Below, piece by piece: positions 44,301-54,285 of a stretch of 64,000 nucleotides of DNA. The notes beneath the pieces were generated by a model. That model was given only the letters and a program-made list of their open reading frames with translations, did not search any database and was not told the DNA's origin. Where the stretch lies: contig OZ038526.1 in assembly GCA_964036665.1 (NCBI GenBank), positions 33,046,001 through 33,110,000 on the forward strand. The letters run 5' to 3'. Position numbers and translations under genes: made by a program. This DNA comes from Gordius sp. MW1 (Eukaryota > Nematomorpha > Gordioida > Gordea > Gordiidae). Position 1 is the stretch's first letter. The number at the start of each line of letters is the position of its first letter.

Positions 44301-47300
44301 TGTGCTGAGATTAAGGCTGCACCGATATCGGTATCGGTATCACGATTTTTTAACGATATCGGTATCGGTTATTAATCGACCGATACCGATACCGATACTT
44401 GAAACTTTTTTTTTACAAATATTTTATATTTGTTAGAGCTGTATATCTATATACTTTTTAAATTAAATTTTACTTAATTGCTGTTAAATCTAATTTATTT
44501 TTTCATTGATTCATTCATTCAAATTTCTATCACCACTTATTTATATTATTATGTGTTGTAGGTGTGAAATTATTTGCATAAAAGATATACCAATGGTTCT
44601 GTTGTAGGTATGATTTAGTTAATGTTTACAAACTAATGAAGGCGCTTACGCAAATGAGATAGCGTGCTAACTAAAATTAAAAGTAAAACGAATATGCTAA
44701 TGGCAGTCTCAAGTTAGTGGAGACGTGCAATATATCCAACTGTCTGGAAGCATTCTCTATTCAAATGAGAGGCGCTTCGACAGGGTTTTAAATAGCGAGA
44801 TGTTGACCACGAAAGATCAGTTATTTTATTCAGTTATTATATTTAGTTATTTTATTTAGTTATTTTGTTTAGTTATTTTTTAGTCCTGCAGGAGGAGGTT
44901 GTTAGTTTTTTAATCAGGACACGTTTAGTCCTGTGGGTGGGGGGTTGTTTATTTCTCATTGTAGACACGTGGTTCCAGCGGCAATAATCCATCAAGAGCC
45001 AGACCAGATACCTGCCCTTCTCCCTTACTACAATTATCAACCACAAGCTAAACATCCCGCAATTAAATACCTCCGATTACACTTAGTTGACACTCATCCT
45101 ACCGGACCGATTCCACGACGATCTCTCAAGGCCATCATCCTAACACTTACATATTCACTTATATTTATTGATTGACTGGAAAAACATTATTCAATCGATT
45201 GATCGTGATTTGTCGTTATTACACTTGTTGTACTTATTGATTGGCTGGAAATAAAGATTACGAAATGCTTGACATATTAATTGGTAGCACGAGATTAGGA
45301 GATGCTTGACATATTAATTGGTAGCACGAGGAGAAAGAAACCCACGAGCGGACGCCAGCAACAAGCCGAAGAACCGTCATAGCACGAGATTCGTGACGTT
45401 AGACGTTCGAAGTGCATACAAAAGAAAAGGAAAGAAGGACCACGTTGTCTCAACTGTGTTAGTACAATTGTAAGGAGAACCCCCGAAGGACAAACGAATT
45501 TGGTAGGACGAGCAAAAGTAATCCGAAGAACCGTCAGAGGTATAATTTGTTTTTGATAGAAAAATCTTCGTTAATCTTAATTATTTTAATTTTTGTAGTG
45601 TCACTTGATAATTAGAATATTTTTGAGGTTAAATTATTGATTCTTACGTTGTATTTTCAATTAGTCTGCTATATTTTACATATTATTGATATATTCTGCT
45701 ATAGTGTACATATTATTAATATATTCTTACGTAATATTTTGCTTTATTGTTTTTTCATTTTAAATAAAAAATGGACTCGATAATTTAACTCATTTGATTG
45801 TGGGTTATATTTTTGCCAAAAGAGGCGTTTTCATTTTTTTTAATGTAATTTTTATCGACAAGTTGTTTGTCTTATCATTAATGATCTTGGTCTTTTGAGT
45901 ATAGATTACCTCCTGTAGAGGGACTTTAATTAAATTGTGGGTGTCAACGCTATAAATTTATTTTCTTCATTTTTGTTCGATCACTTATCGAATTTTTATT
46001 ATCATGTGTAATTTTATTAATTGTGGCCATAAGTGAAAAGATGTTTTCTCATGGTTTTAGCACAGATAATAATTGTATATTTTTGGTAACTAAAATCGCT
46101 TATGCAAATGAGTAGGGTGAATAATTTTTAAAGTAACACAGCTCACTATAGACAATATATAGGCGACAGAGTAGCAACGTTCTAACGGTATGCAAGATAA
46201 TAATGATAATTTTGTTGTCAGGGGCACACAGGAAAATTCTCTAGATCCTGGCCCCCGTAACTTAACGCTCATTTATGGTTTTTCACAAACTCCGGTGGTT
46301 TATTTAAATATTGAAGGTAAGCAAATAAATTTTTTGGTAGATTCTGGGGTCTCAATTTATGTTATAAGTAAATGTAATTTTGTTAAAATGATGACCTTTT
46401 AAAAGCATAAATAAATAAAAGGCATGTTTTAGTAGAACAATTAGACGGTTCGAAGATTAAACTTGTCGGGAATACTAAAGTTCGAGTATGTGCAAACGAG
46501 GAAGTTTTAGAATTAAAGTAATTCGTTATCGATGAGAAATTAGATAATATTATGGGTCCTATGGTTAATTGGCGGGACATTGGTTAAAACTATAGTGGTA
46601 GAAATATGAAAATCAATTGTTCAATTAATAATGCTGATGGCCATGCAACACCCGGTTTCAAGGTAGCATCTATGCATAAATCCTTGGTTGTTATTAATGA
46701 GGCAATGGATTCTGTTAATGAGCCAACCTCGGTGTTAGGGGCAAGGGTTTTCGATAATAAGCCTACGACCCCTGTTGGGTTGATTGTGATGGTCAGTACG
46801 TCGGGAGACTGTGGCATTAGAACATTGATAGAATTAACGTGGAATATAGTTGATTTTTTCGTGAGAAACTAGGTTGTTTGAATGATAACGTTTTGTCGAT
46901 AAGGGTTCACTCAGATGCAAGTCCTCGTTCTACCCGTCTAATACCTTTTATTTGGGTTGATAAGGTCAATGACATTATAAATGTTTGATAGATTTTTAAT
47001 AACCCCTACTTAGAATCGCAATAATTTTAGCTAATTTAAAAAGTTCTCAAATCTTTTCAAAGATGGATCTTAGGAAGGCTTACTTTCAGTTACGTGTAGA
47101 CGTTAAGACATCTAATATTTCAACAAAAAACACCGATAGAGGTGTGGTACGGAGTTCCTGCAGCAGCTTTACCTTGGCCCTAGATGGGAGGTGCAGTAAA
47201 AGGTAAAAGGGGAAGGTGTTGTAGGTGTGAAATTATTTGCATAAAAGATATACCAATGGTTCTGTTGTAGGTATGATTTAGTTAATGTTTACAAACTAAT

Positions 47301-50300
47301 GAAGGCGCTTACGCAAATGAGATAGCGTGCTAACTAAAATTAAAAGTAAAACGAATATGCTAATGGCAGTCTCAAGTTAGTGGAGACGTGCAATATATCC
47401 AACTGTCTGGAAGCATTCTCTATTCAAATGAGAGGCGCTTCGACAGGGTTTTAAATAGCGAGATGTTGACCACGAAAGATCAGTTATTTTATTCAGTTAT
47501 TATATTTAGTTATTTTATTTAGTTATTTTGTTTAGTTATTTTTTAGTCCTGCAGGAGGAGGTTGTTAGTTTTTTAATCAGGACACGTTTAGTCCTGTGGG
47601 TGGGGGGTTGTTTATTTCTCATTGTAGACACGTGGTTCCAGCGGCAATAATCCATCAAGAGCCAGACCAGATACCTGCCCTTCTCCCTTACTACAATTAT
47701 CAACCACAAGCTAAACATCCCGCAATTAAATACCTCCGATTACACTTAGTTGACACTCATCCTACCGGACCGATTCCACGACGATCTCTCAAGGCCATCA
47801 TCCTAACACTTACATATTCACTTATATTTATTGATTGACTGGAAAAACATTATTCAATCGATTGATCGTGATTTGTCGTTATTACACTTGTTGTACTTAT
47901 TGATTGGCTGGAAATAAAGATTACGAAATGCTTGACATATTAATTGGTAGCACGAGATTAGGAGATGCTTGACATATTATTATGTAAGTTAGTTTATATT
48001 TAAAATTTATAATATAATGTATTTATTTTTATATTATATATTGTATATACGATTTTTAATATATATATTATATAATATTTATCAACAAAGCATTTAAAAT
48101 ATTTTAAATTAGAATAACATTCTATGTTGTGTATTATTAATTCAAATGGCCTTACATTGACTTTATTTAAATTAAATTATATTTAGGTCTAAAAGCAAGT
48201 CATTAATTTGGAATTATTTTATAATTGATGAGAACTCAGCACATAATGCAGCCTGTACAATTGATAACTGCAATAAAAAAGTTTTAAGAGGTGGCAAGAC
48301 ATCAATTAATTTTAACACCACAAATCTTAGAAAACATATCCTTAATAATCATCCAATAAAATATAAACAATTATTATTAGAGGAGAAATCAAAGACATTG
48401 ACTGATAATAACTTCAAATCTGATTCCAAATTAGTTCAACCAAAAATTAAAGACCTTTTCAACAATGTAAAAAAGTGGGATATTAATAATCACAATTCCA
48501 AAATTATTATTAGAGATGATCTGTAAAGACAACCAACCACTATCTGTAGTGTCTGACAAAGGATTTGTTAATTTAATAAATCATTTACCTCCCCAATATA
48601 CAATCCCCAGTAGGAAGTATTTCACCAGTTTATTAAATATATCTTATGAAGATTTATCACAAAAAATTAAAGAAGAGCTGAGTGTTGAAAAACACCTAAG
48701 CTTTACAATTGATATATGGACCCGTGATTCTGGTCAAGATTCTTTGTTTTGTCTAACTTCACATTATATAGACAACAAATATCATTTTAAACAGAGGACA
48801 TTAAATACTGATAACCACACTGCTATCAATATTTCTTCATTGATAGCAGATTTATTTACCTATTGGGGAATAAAGAAAAATTCTGTTCATCTTATCGTTA
48901 GAGATAATGGTAGGAATATAGCAGCAGGCTGTAGACTATCAAATCATGAAAGTATATCCTGTTTGGCTCATTCCCTTCAATTAGTTATACAAAAATGCCT
49001 GTTAGGGCAAGAGAATATACCTAATCTTCTAACAAAGTCAAGAAGATTAGTGACCCATTTTAAACATTCCTCCCTATCAAATTTTAAATTGGATAAAATT
49101 CAAATGAAATTTAACCTACCCCAACACAAATTAATTCAAGATGAGCCCACACGCTGGAACTCATCCTATCTAATGATTGAAAGGTTATTGGAACAGAAGG
49201 AGGCTTTAACTCTGTATACTCTACAAAACACTGTTCCTGTGTTTATAGATACTAATGAATGGATCCTCATGGAGAAATTGATGTTGGCATTGGAACCTTT
49301 CTTTAGAGTTACAAAGGAATTGAGTTACACCAATTGTTTAATAAGTGTGACTATACCTTTTGTTGAAATTTTAAAGAAAGAATTAGCTACATATGATAAT
49401 ATTTCTGATATGTGTTTATAACAATTTAGAACAACCATGACAAATGAATTAGTTGAAAGGTAATTTATATATTTACCAAGGATTTGTAATAGCTTAATTA
49501 TAATTATGTTTTCATACATATACCAAAATGACAATTTTGTCATAGCAACAATTTTGGATCCAAGATTTAAAAATATTTTCTTGCCTGGATCTGTTGAGTA
49601 TAGATCACGGTTAGTTAAAGCATATAAGGATATTGAAAGTAATGTGGCGTCCTCATCTACACCTATTTTGCCAGGTAGGATATATAATTGTACTTCTAAA
49701 ATAATTATTAAGAGAACGACGAACCATTACTCTGAAACAACTTACGAAAACAAAGAAATTTAATATATGGGATACATATAATGAAACAGTGGATTCAATG
49801 GCTGGAACTATTGATACAAACATCATCATAGGTATATTTACTTAGCTAATATTAATTTTCATTTTAAGGTGATCCGTGTTTATTGGAATTAGACCTATAT
49901 CTCAAAACACCAATTTACAAGGGTAATAGAATCATAAACGAAACATCAATGGGATCATATGTAAATCCATTAGAATATTGGGCAACAAATAGTTCCGATT
50001 TGCCAATATTAGCAACACTGGCCAGAAAATATCTGTCGTCACCCGCCACATCTATCCCTTCTGAATTTATTTTTAGTATAACTGGTGATATTGATAGTCC
50101 ACATAGAAGATCTCTTCTACCGGAGACTATTGAAAAATTACTATTTATGAAAAAATTTTTGGAATATTTTAAATAAAGCTTTATAAATATTAACAGGTGT
50201 CATTTTTATAAGATGTAAAATATCGGTATCGGTATATTTATTTAAATATCGGTAGTATCGGTATCGGTTAAAAATTTGATATCGGTGCAGCCCTAATATA

Positions 50301-53300
50301 GATATACAGCTCTAACAAATATAAAATATTTGTAAAAAAAGTTTCAAGTATCGGTATCGGTCGATTAATAACCGATACCGATATCGTTAAAAAATCGTGA
50401 TATCGGTACCGATACCGATATCGGTGCACCCTATATTAACACATCTCTCTCCCCCCCCTCCCTTTCTCCTTCTCTTCCACACCACTCCCATATCTAGCTA
50501 AATACATTAAAAGGGGGCGGGAGTAGAGATGTATAATTGTTCAACCTAAAATTCTCTATCAAAATTAATCCGATTGCGAAATGTTTATTCTTGTAAACCT
50601 GTGAAATTTTCTCAAACAAAACTTGGTTTTTTGGATAGGCAAGATGTGCGGATACTTCTCTCCACCTCCAATAGCTATGCCCATGATAAGATTATTTAGG
50701 TCTAACAAAATTAAAGCTTAATAATTGTGTTCAAACGTGGGCTTGATAGATAGTTCGTATCATAAGATAAACACAACATTGGTAGACACGTACTTGGCAA
50801 AATTGATATTAGAAAAATAGGCGGATTTAGAGGTTGCAAACTCCATGCAGCGAAACTTAACAAACTCATAAAATCCATCAAAAAAGTATATTCACCTTAA
50901 AATAAAATCATCTTAGCATTTAGTAATAAGCGGCACCACCATAGACCAGTTCCCGTTACCCACTAAACATTTAGTTAAACACATCACGCGCCTCACCAGT
51001 AATGGGCGAACATTTGTAAGCAAGGATCGAGGTAACGGAGGGGCAGATTGGTACAACTTTTGATCAGGGTTCTGACTATGCTTTGCCAATCCACCTCAAA
51101 GCAGGATAAGATGGAACGCAAAATTCCGGGCGTCACTTGTTGGGCTAATGCTTCAAAATCGAAACCCAACTCGTATTTGTAATGCCACTTTATAACTTGC
51201 ACGAGCACGACGGTGACCTTGGAAGGCCACTTGGAACATAGGATGCCTTGGGTGAAGGCAGCTCTGCATTTATGGGAATCATATGGATTCCCAGAATTCC
51301 CAGGGCCAGCACTAACCAAAGCCACTAAGCGAAGGCTGGAGGACATCGGGGGGTTTGAAACTCTAACCTGGCTGTCGAACTCGACAGGAATTGAGAATGA
51401 TTGTTGTGGTAGGGTCGGGATCGGGCAGGACAGCTCACCAAAAGACGACTGGCTTGCGAATGGGACGGAGGGGATGATGTTGGACACTGAGTACGGTAAA
51501 AACGTAAAAAAAACACAGTTTAGTAGGATTATATGCAAAAGGAGAATTTGTGGCTAAAATGTATTTGAAAAGGCGAGGACTCGTTTTTTAAAAGGTTTTC
51601 CTCTATGGTAGTAAACGATACATTATGATGTATAATTTAAGCTATACACAACATTTATTTTGCAATATAGAGAGATACATTTGTATTTAATTTATACAAA
51701 AATTGCAGCCCCAAGGGGGTGGGGGGTTAAAGGGTTTAAAGTAATCATTTAGGAAGGGACAGTTTATATCACCCACACTACCGTTAAAAACGAAAGGTTA
51801 GGCAACTAACCTTCCATCTTCCCCACATCCTTTACTAAAGCTTATTAAAAAATGACTTAGTTTTTGTAAATCATTCTTTTTTAACACATACAAACTATAC
51901 ATATTTATCAGACACAAAACAAATTAGCATATTACCAGTGTTAAGAATATTAGTTGTATTTTTGGGTGGTGAGCAGGCTATTTTTGGTATGGAGTTTTCT
52001 TTAATTTGTTCTAAAGTTTCCAAAAATAAGTCAATAAGTTGTGGGGGTCTATTCAAACTTTTCCCAATCTGTTCGCACACGTAGTCTAACGTGTGGTTGG
52101 GATTCAGATGGAGCGATTTGTACAAATTGTAACACAAATGAGCTTCGGGTTCCGAGAAGGGTCCAGTTACTTGGGGATTACCACTACCAACTAGCACCAG
52201 TTTAGCTCTGTAATAGCAACTGTTTAAGCACCGACATATTCCCTTTCCTAAAATTATAAAGAAAATTTTAATAAATAATTGGGTTTAAAAATTCGATAAA
52301 ATTTCCAATCTAGGCTGACCTTATGAAATATGTGCAAAATCTTATGTTTATATATATTAAGATTAAAGCCTTGCAAAATTGTTATTAATTGGCCAGAGCC
52401 CTGTCTGACATGTAACTCGTGCTAAAAATTAGATCTTACATATATTAATAAAGTTAATTGCAATTAATACTCAATAAATAAGTAAGATTAAAGAATGATT
52501 AATCCAAATTAACTTTTACAATTTGATATATTTGTGTTATAAATCAAACTTTAATCATGAATTTTGATTAGCAAAAAATGATCACATTATTTTTTATAAA
52601 TTTCAATATGTGCCAAGATGCAAAATATTATATTAATTATAATTAATTTTTAACACATTCAAATATTTCCAATAATAGATCCTTAGAAATATTCTTTACA
52701 AAAATTAAAATCTGATGTAATAATACTTATTATGATTTAGTAATTATGTATAAAATGTGTACAGGAATTTGTATTTTACCAAAAAACTGAAAAAAAATTT
52801 CTGGAAGGAAAAAAATTCCTTTAAAAATTATTAAATTAATTATTTGATGCATGATTCACATCAAGTTACTTTAGAAATTGATAGGACACCATTATATAAT
52901 CAAGCAATTATTTGTGTAATTTAATTGATCAAAAAATTATCAAATTTGTTTAAAAAATGTAGTTATCAAATCATATTTAACTATTTTTTATAAGTTGTTC
53001 AAAATATATTATTATATTTAGATATGATTATAGCATTTATAAAAGAGATAATTAAATCTAACCTAATCTAGCATATAGTTTTGTGATCCTATTGTAATCA
53101 ATGATCAACTGTTTTAATTTAATTGTGCCACAGAGAGATGAGTTATTGCCTTTACCAGTGCCATTGTTAAAATTTAATGTATCAGTTAGAATGTTGTAGC
53201 TACAAGGCTTTTTCAATAGTATTGCAGATAATCTTTTGAAATGAGGTGGCTGATCTGCTAAAAAAGTATTCCAATTATGCAATAAAGTCATATCTTCAAA

Positions 53301-53704
53301 TGCAACCCATTTTTTTGACCTCTGAGGTACATTTATTGCCACAGAATCCCCAACAAGAGACTCAACTGAAATAAGTATTATAAAAAATAAAAACTTTATA
53401 ATGCAGAAATAAGTTATTAACCAAATAGACAAGAATAAAGAAAAAAATTCAAACTGCTATAATAATAATTAAATCCAGTGCTGCATACCTATTTCATCTG
53501 GATGATAAGGGTATGAAGAATATTGGGATTTATCGGGATTGATGTAGAAACCTTATGACATTATTTATAAAAAAAGATTAGATAGATTATACTTTTAGCC
53601 ATTAAATATTGTATAAAATCCGTCATTAATTTTTGATTAAAATTAGATAAAATATTATTTGCCTTTTCCAGCTCATTTCTTGATATCTCTAAGTTTTCGC
53701 CCAT
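38047..53704 (-). CDS. Nine-exon gene, copy 2; unknown lysine-rich protein (~1,236 aa)
   Basis: Exons (high to low): 53704-53593, 53551-53489, 53365-53063, 52247-51936, 51486-50997, 41536-41240, 40912-40824, 40709-39008, 38389-38047. The sum is 3,711 nt (1,237 codons with stop). All introns have GT...AG, and phases equal those of copy 1. The protein keeps the same layout: conserved N-terminal half, Lys-rich exon 8, conserved C-terminus ending LRST. Both copies keep the frame despite clear amino-acid divergence, which argues that both are under constraint. Intron 5 is 9.5 kb because of nested transposons (41678-50622), yet its splice sites are intact. Weakest junction: the exon 6 donor AT|GTCAGA. 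Function unknown. Confidence 0.75.
39008..40709 (-). CDS. Gene copy 2, exon 8: long lysine-rich region
   Basis: 1,702 nt, about 567 residues. It is Lys/Glu-rich with basic clusters (KLKKIKKLK, RRKKKKTEAQ, PRKKKPKKI) and is alignable with copy 1 through anchors such as RIKTDLTPEICEQEQNIN and KTPEIIEFA. The frame is open throughout and begins after AAAG at 40709. The open frame continues past the donor (AAAAAAAG|GTATCG at 39008) into intron sequence. Confidence 0.75.
40824..40912 (-). CDS. Gene copy 2, exon 7
   Basis: 89 nt encoding FDDLKQTYMPIPGTMSERRI and on to FTLTG. Acceptor ATTAG, donor TG|GTAAAC. Same length and phase as 25811-25899. Confidence 0.7.
41240..41536 (-). CDS. Gene copy 2, exon 6
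   Basis: 297 nt encoding LMQLFYLNLTDEKTLNNAQS, AYLDSFFTRLRVFVALKKPE and ESNDSPHMTGEQLKK. The open frame runs on 28 codons past AT|GTCAGA without similarity to copy 1. I take the AT|GT as donor because it joins exon 7 in frame. Confidence 0.72.
42006..42203. mobile_element. TAGTGTTGTAAAAAC-family MITE in intron 5 of copy 2
   Basis: Ends GTGGTAAAACGGCTAGGC and CAGCCGTTTTCACAACACTA. Flanks are TAGGCGCA (41998-42005) and TATACGCA (42204-42211), 6 of 8. The target differs from that of the copy 1 intron 5 element, so the two inserted independently. Confidence 0.75.
42361..44311 (-). pseudogene. hAT transposase, copy A (truncated and frameshifted)
   Basis: From 44311 downwards the minus strand holds the BED-type zinc-finger region, then MICKDNQPLSVVSDKGFANL (44028), FTIDIWTRDS and LIVRDNRRNI. 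The central part follows, then LEYWATNSSDLPILATLARK and PATSIPS. A one-base deletion near 43384 and a 32-bp tandem duplication at 42448-42511 (AGAAGGGATAGATGTGGCGG...) destroy the reading frame. The N-terminus is cut off by the insertion of copy B. Nearly identical to copy B, so it decayed recently. Confidence 0.85.
44554..45316 (+). repeat. 5' LTR (763 bp)
   Basis: Begins TGTTGTAGGTGTGAAATTAT and ends GATGCTTGACATATTA. Near its end (45267-45293) it contains a copy of its own LTR/primer-site junction, CTTGACATATTAATTGGTAG, which is present in both LTRs. The small frames in it are identical in the 3' LTR and are not genes. Confidence 0.9.
45317..45335 (+). promoter_or_regulatory. Probable primer-binding site
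   Basis: ATTGGTAGCACGAGGAGAA lies directly after the 5' LTR. TGGTAGCA matches the CCA-containing 3' end expected of an initiator-Met-type tRNA over 8 nt and then diverges, so the primer identity is tentative. Confidence 0.45.
46190..47216 (+). pseudogene. Degenerate pol of the LTR element (protease and start of RT)
   Basis: 46190-46402 includes VYLNIEGKQINFLVDSGVS, with LVDSG matching the active-site pattern of retroelement aspartic proteases (D-S/T-G). Near 47060 the frame reads KMDLRKAYFQLRV, which is the motif A region of Ty3-type reverse transcriptase. The sequence breaks off there and goes straight to the polypurine tract. Catalytic motif C, RNase H and integrase are missing. No gag is recognisable in 45336-46189. 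Confidence 0.7.
47217..47979 (+). repeat. 3' LTR (763 bp)
   Basis: Same length and ends as the 5' LTR, followed by TTATG and the resumed leader of hAT copy B. I found no mismatch to the 5' LTR on visual comparison. Confidence 0.9.
48194..50176 (+). pseudogene. hAT transposase, copy B (nearly complete, broken)
   Basis: A BED-type zinc finger CTIDNC...HILNNH (about 48253-48350) opens the protein, probably after an acceptor TTATATTTAG. The frame slips by one base near 48500, and MICKDNQPLSVVSDKGFVNL then runs 301 codons to a stop at 49419. It includes FTIDIWTRDS, LIVRDNGRNI and SCLAHSLQLVIQKCLLG, typical of the hAT catalytic region. After further stops come NFVIATILDPRFKNIF and the C-terminal dimerisation block LEYWATNSSDLPILATLARK...PATSIPSEFIFSITG. 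The usual SER is SEF here. The near-48500 slip is shared with copy A, so the parent was already damaged or uses an unseen intron or shift. Confidence 0.85.
50299..50432 (-). repeat. 5' terminus of hAT copy A
   Basis: Reverse complement of 44318-44450: CAGCTCTAACAAATATAAAA and AAGTTTCAAGTATCGGTATC are shared. It ends GGTGCACCCT next to ATATTAAC. Together with 42224 it defines the original insertion of copy A. Confidence 0.85.
50997..51486 (-). CDS. Gene copy 2, exon 5
   Basis: 490 nt, two codons longer than copy 1. The Pro/Ser-rich first third has diverged. KCRAAFTQGILCSKWPSKVT, VLVQVIKWHYKYELGFDFEA and SIVRTLIKSCTNLPLRYLDP are conserved. Donor TG|GTGAGG. Confidence 0.8.
51936..52247 (-). CDS. 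Gene copy 2, exon 4
   Basis: 312 nt. From GPFSEPEAHLCYNLYKSLHL to LDYVCEQIGKSLNRPPQLID it is nearly identical to copy 1, making this one of the best-conserved parts of the protein. Donor G|GTAATA. Confidence 0.8.
53063..53365 (-). CDS. Gene copy 2, exon 3
   Basis: 303 nt, one codon longer than copy 1 within FNNGTGKGNNSS. VPQRSKKWVAFEDMTLLHNW and the FLADQPPHFKRLSAILLKKP block are almost unchanged. Donor G|GTTAGA. Confidence 0.8.
53489..53551 (-). CDS. Gene copy 2, exon 2
   Basis: 63 nt encoding SFYINPDKSQYSSYPYHPDE. Acceptor CATAAG, donor G|GTATGC. Confidence 0.75.
   Translation of the reverse strand, partial: VSTSIPINPNILHTLIIQMK
53593..53704 (-). CDS. Gene copy 2, exon 1
   Basis: 112 nt encoding MGENLEISRNELEKANNILS and on to YLMAK, with donor AAAA|GTATAA as in copy 1. 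Confidence 0.7.
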
Positions 53705-54122
53705 ATCTAATGAGGCGTTTTGATGGTTAACACAAATATACTAAAAACCTAATCAAAAAAGTTAGACCTAAAGTGTGAACCATGTGTTTTAAACAATTAG
53801 GTACACAAATAAATTATAAATTGTAGGAAGAATCGAAGGTAAAATAAGATTGAGGATTATTTTAGACCCATTACTCCTACCCGAACACCCCATTAAAGGC
53901 AGGATAGTCTCATGGGAGATTTTCAAGAATTTAAAATTATCTTAGTTCTAAAAAAACATAGTACAAGAACCGAAACAGGTATTAAAAGAATTATTTTGAA
54001 GCGCACATCCCTCGTTATTTAAAAAGAATAATCTACTGACTACCCCAAGGTGAGGGAAACCTACATCATTATTCGTTCAGAGGCTTAAAATGGCCTCCTA
54101 TAGCTATAATTTTAGCGGTAAG

Positions 54123-54285
54123 GTCATGGGCGTAGCCAGGTTTTGGATTAGGGGGGGGGGGAACGTTTAAAAGTTCAATTAAAGGGGGGGGGGGCAAAAC
54201 GTAAATTTTTTTAATTTTTAAAGGTTTTTGCATTGAAAATTTTTTTTTTCGCCATTTAGGGGGGGGGGGGTGGGTAAGGTGTATC
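54123..54285. mobile_element. GCGTAGCCA/poly-G MITE fragment
   Basis: Starts ATGGGCGTAGCCAGGTTTTG, then repeated G runs (54152, 54186, 54260), each followed by AT-rich sequence that resembles the unit at 37262-37520. The right end is unclear. 53830-54120 shows nothing identifiable. Confidence 0.6.

Larger units (their letters stand above)
44554..47979 (+). mobile_element. LTR retrotransposon, Ty3/gypsy-like, internally deleted, 3.4 kb
   Basis: Two LTRs of 763 bp with no difference in the segments I compared, and a perfect 5-bp target duplication TTATG (44549-44553 and 47980-47984). The primer-binding region starts at 45317. A purine-rich tract AAAAGGTAAAAGGGGAAGG abuts the 3' LTR. The internal region is only 1.9 kb. 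It retains a protease-like piece and the start of the reverse transcriptase, both with stops. LTR identity means very recent insertion, while the ruined interior means it moved with proteins from another copy. Confidence 0.9.
44312..50298 (+). mobile_element. hAT copy B, interrupted by an LTR retrotransposon
   Basis: 5' terminus TAAGGCTGCACCGATATCGG at 44312 and 3' terminus GATATCGGTGCAGCCCTA at 50298. Without the nested LTR element it is about 2.55 kb, a normal hAT size. The 5' leader is split by the LTR insertion: 44312-44553, then resuming at 47985 after the target duplication. Confidence 0.85.
42224..50432. mobile_element. 8.2-kb composite of two inverted hAT copies with a nested LTR retrotransposon
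   Basis: The whole block is flanked by a perfect 8-bp duplication ATATTAAC (42216-42223 and 50433-50440). Left terminus TAGGGCTGCACCGATATC, right terminus GATATCGGTGCACCCT, both rich in CGGTAT subrepeats. Structure: hAT copy A (minus, 42224-44311), hAT copy B (plus, 44312-50298) interrupted by an LTR element (44554-47979), then the 5' terminus of copy A (50299-50432). Copy B appears to have landed in copy A, with ~350 bp of A lost at the junction and no target duplication for B. Confidence 0.88.
41678..50622. mobile_element. CACAGGTCTACAAA-family MITE, split by later insertions
   Basis: The left part (41678 to about 42005) starts CACAGGTCTACAAATATTGA. The right part (about 50433-50622) ends TTCTTGTAAACCTGTG, and TGATAGAGAGTTTTACGCTG on the left pairs with AACCTAAAATTCTCTATCA on the right. 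Two younger insertions separate them: the 42006 MITE and the 42224-50432 composite. Confidence 0.6.

Noticed and set aside
44873-45175. Small frames identical in both LTRs (also 47536-47838)
   Set aside because: They duplicate because the LTRs do. No start context, no similarity to retroelement proteins.
45317-45335. Firm assignment of the primer as initiator tRNA-Met
   Set aside because: Only TGGTAGCA agrees with confidence and the following bases differ, so I left it tentative.
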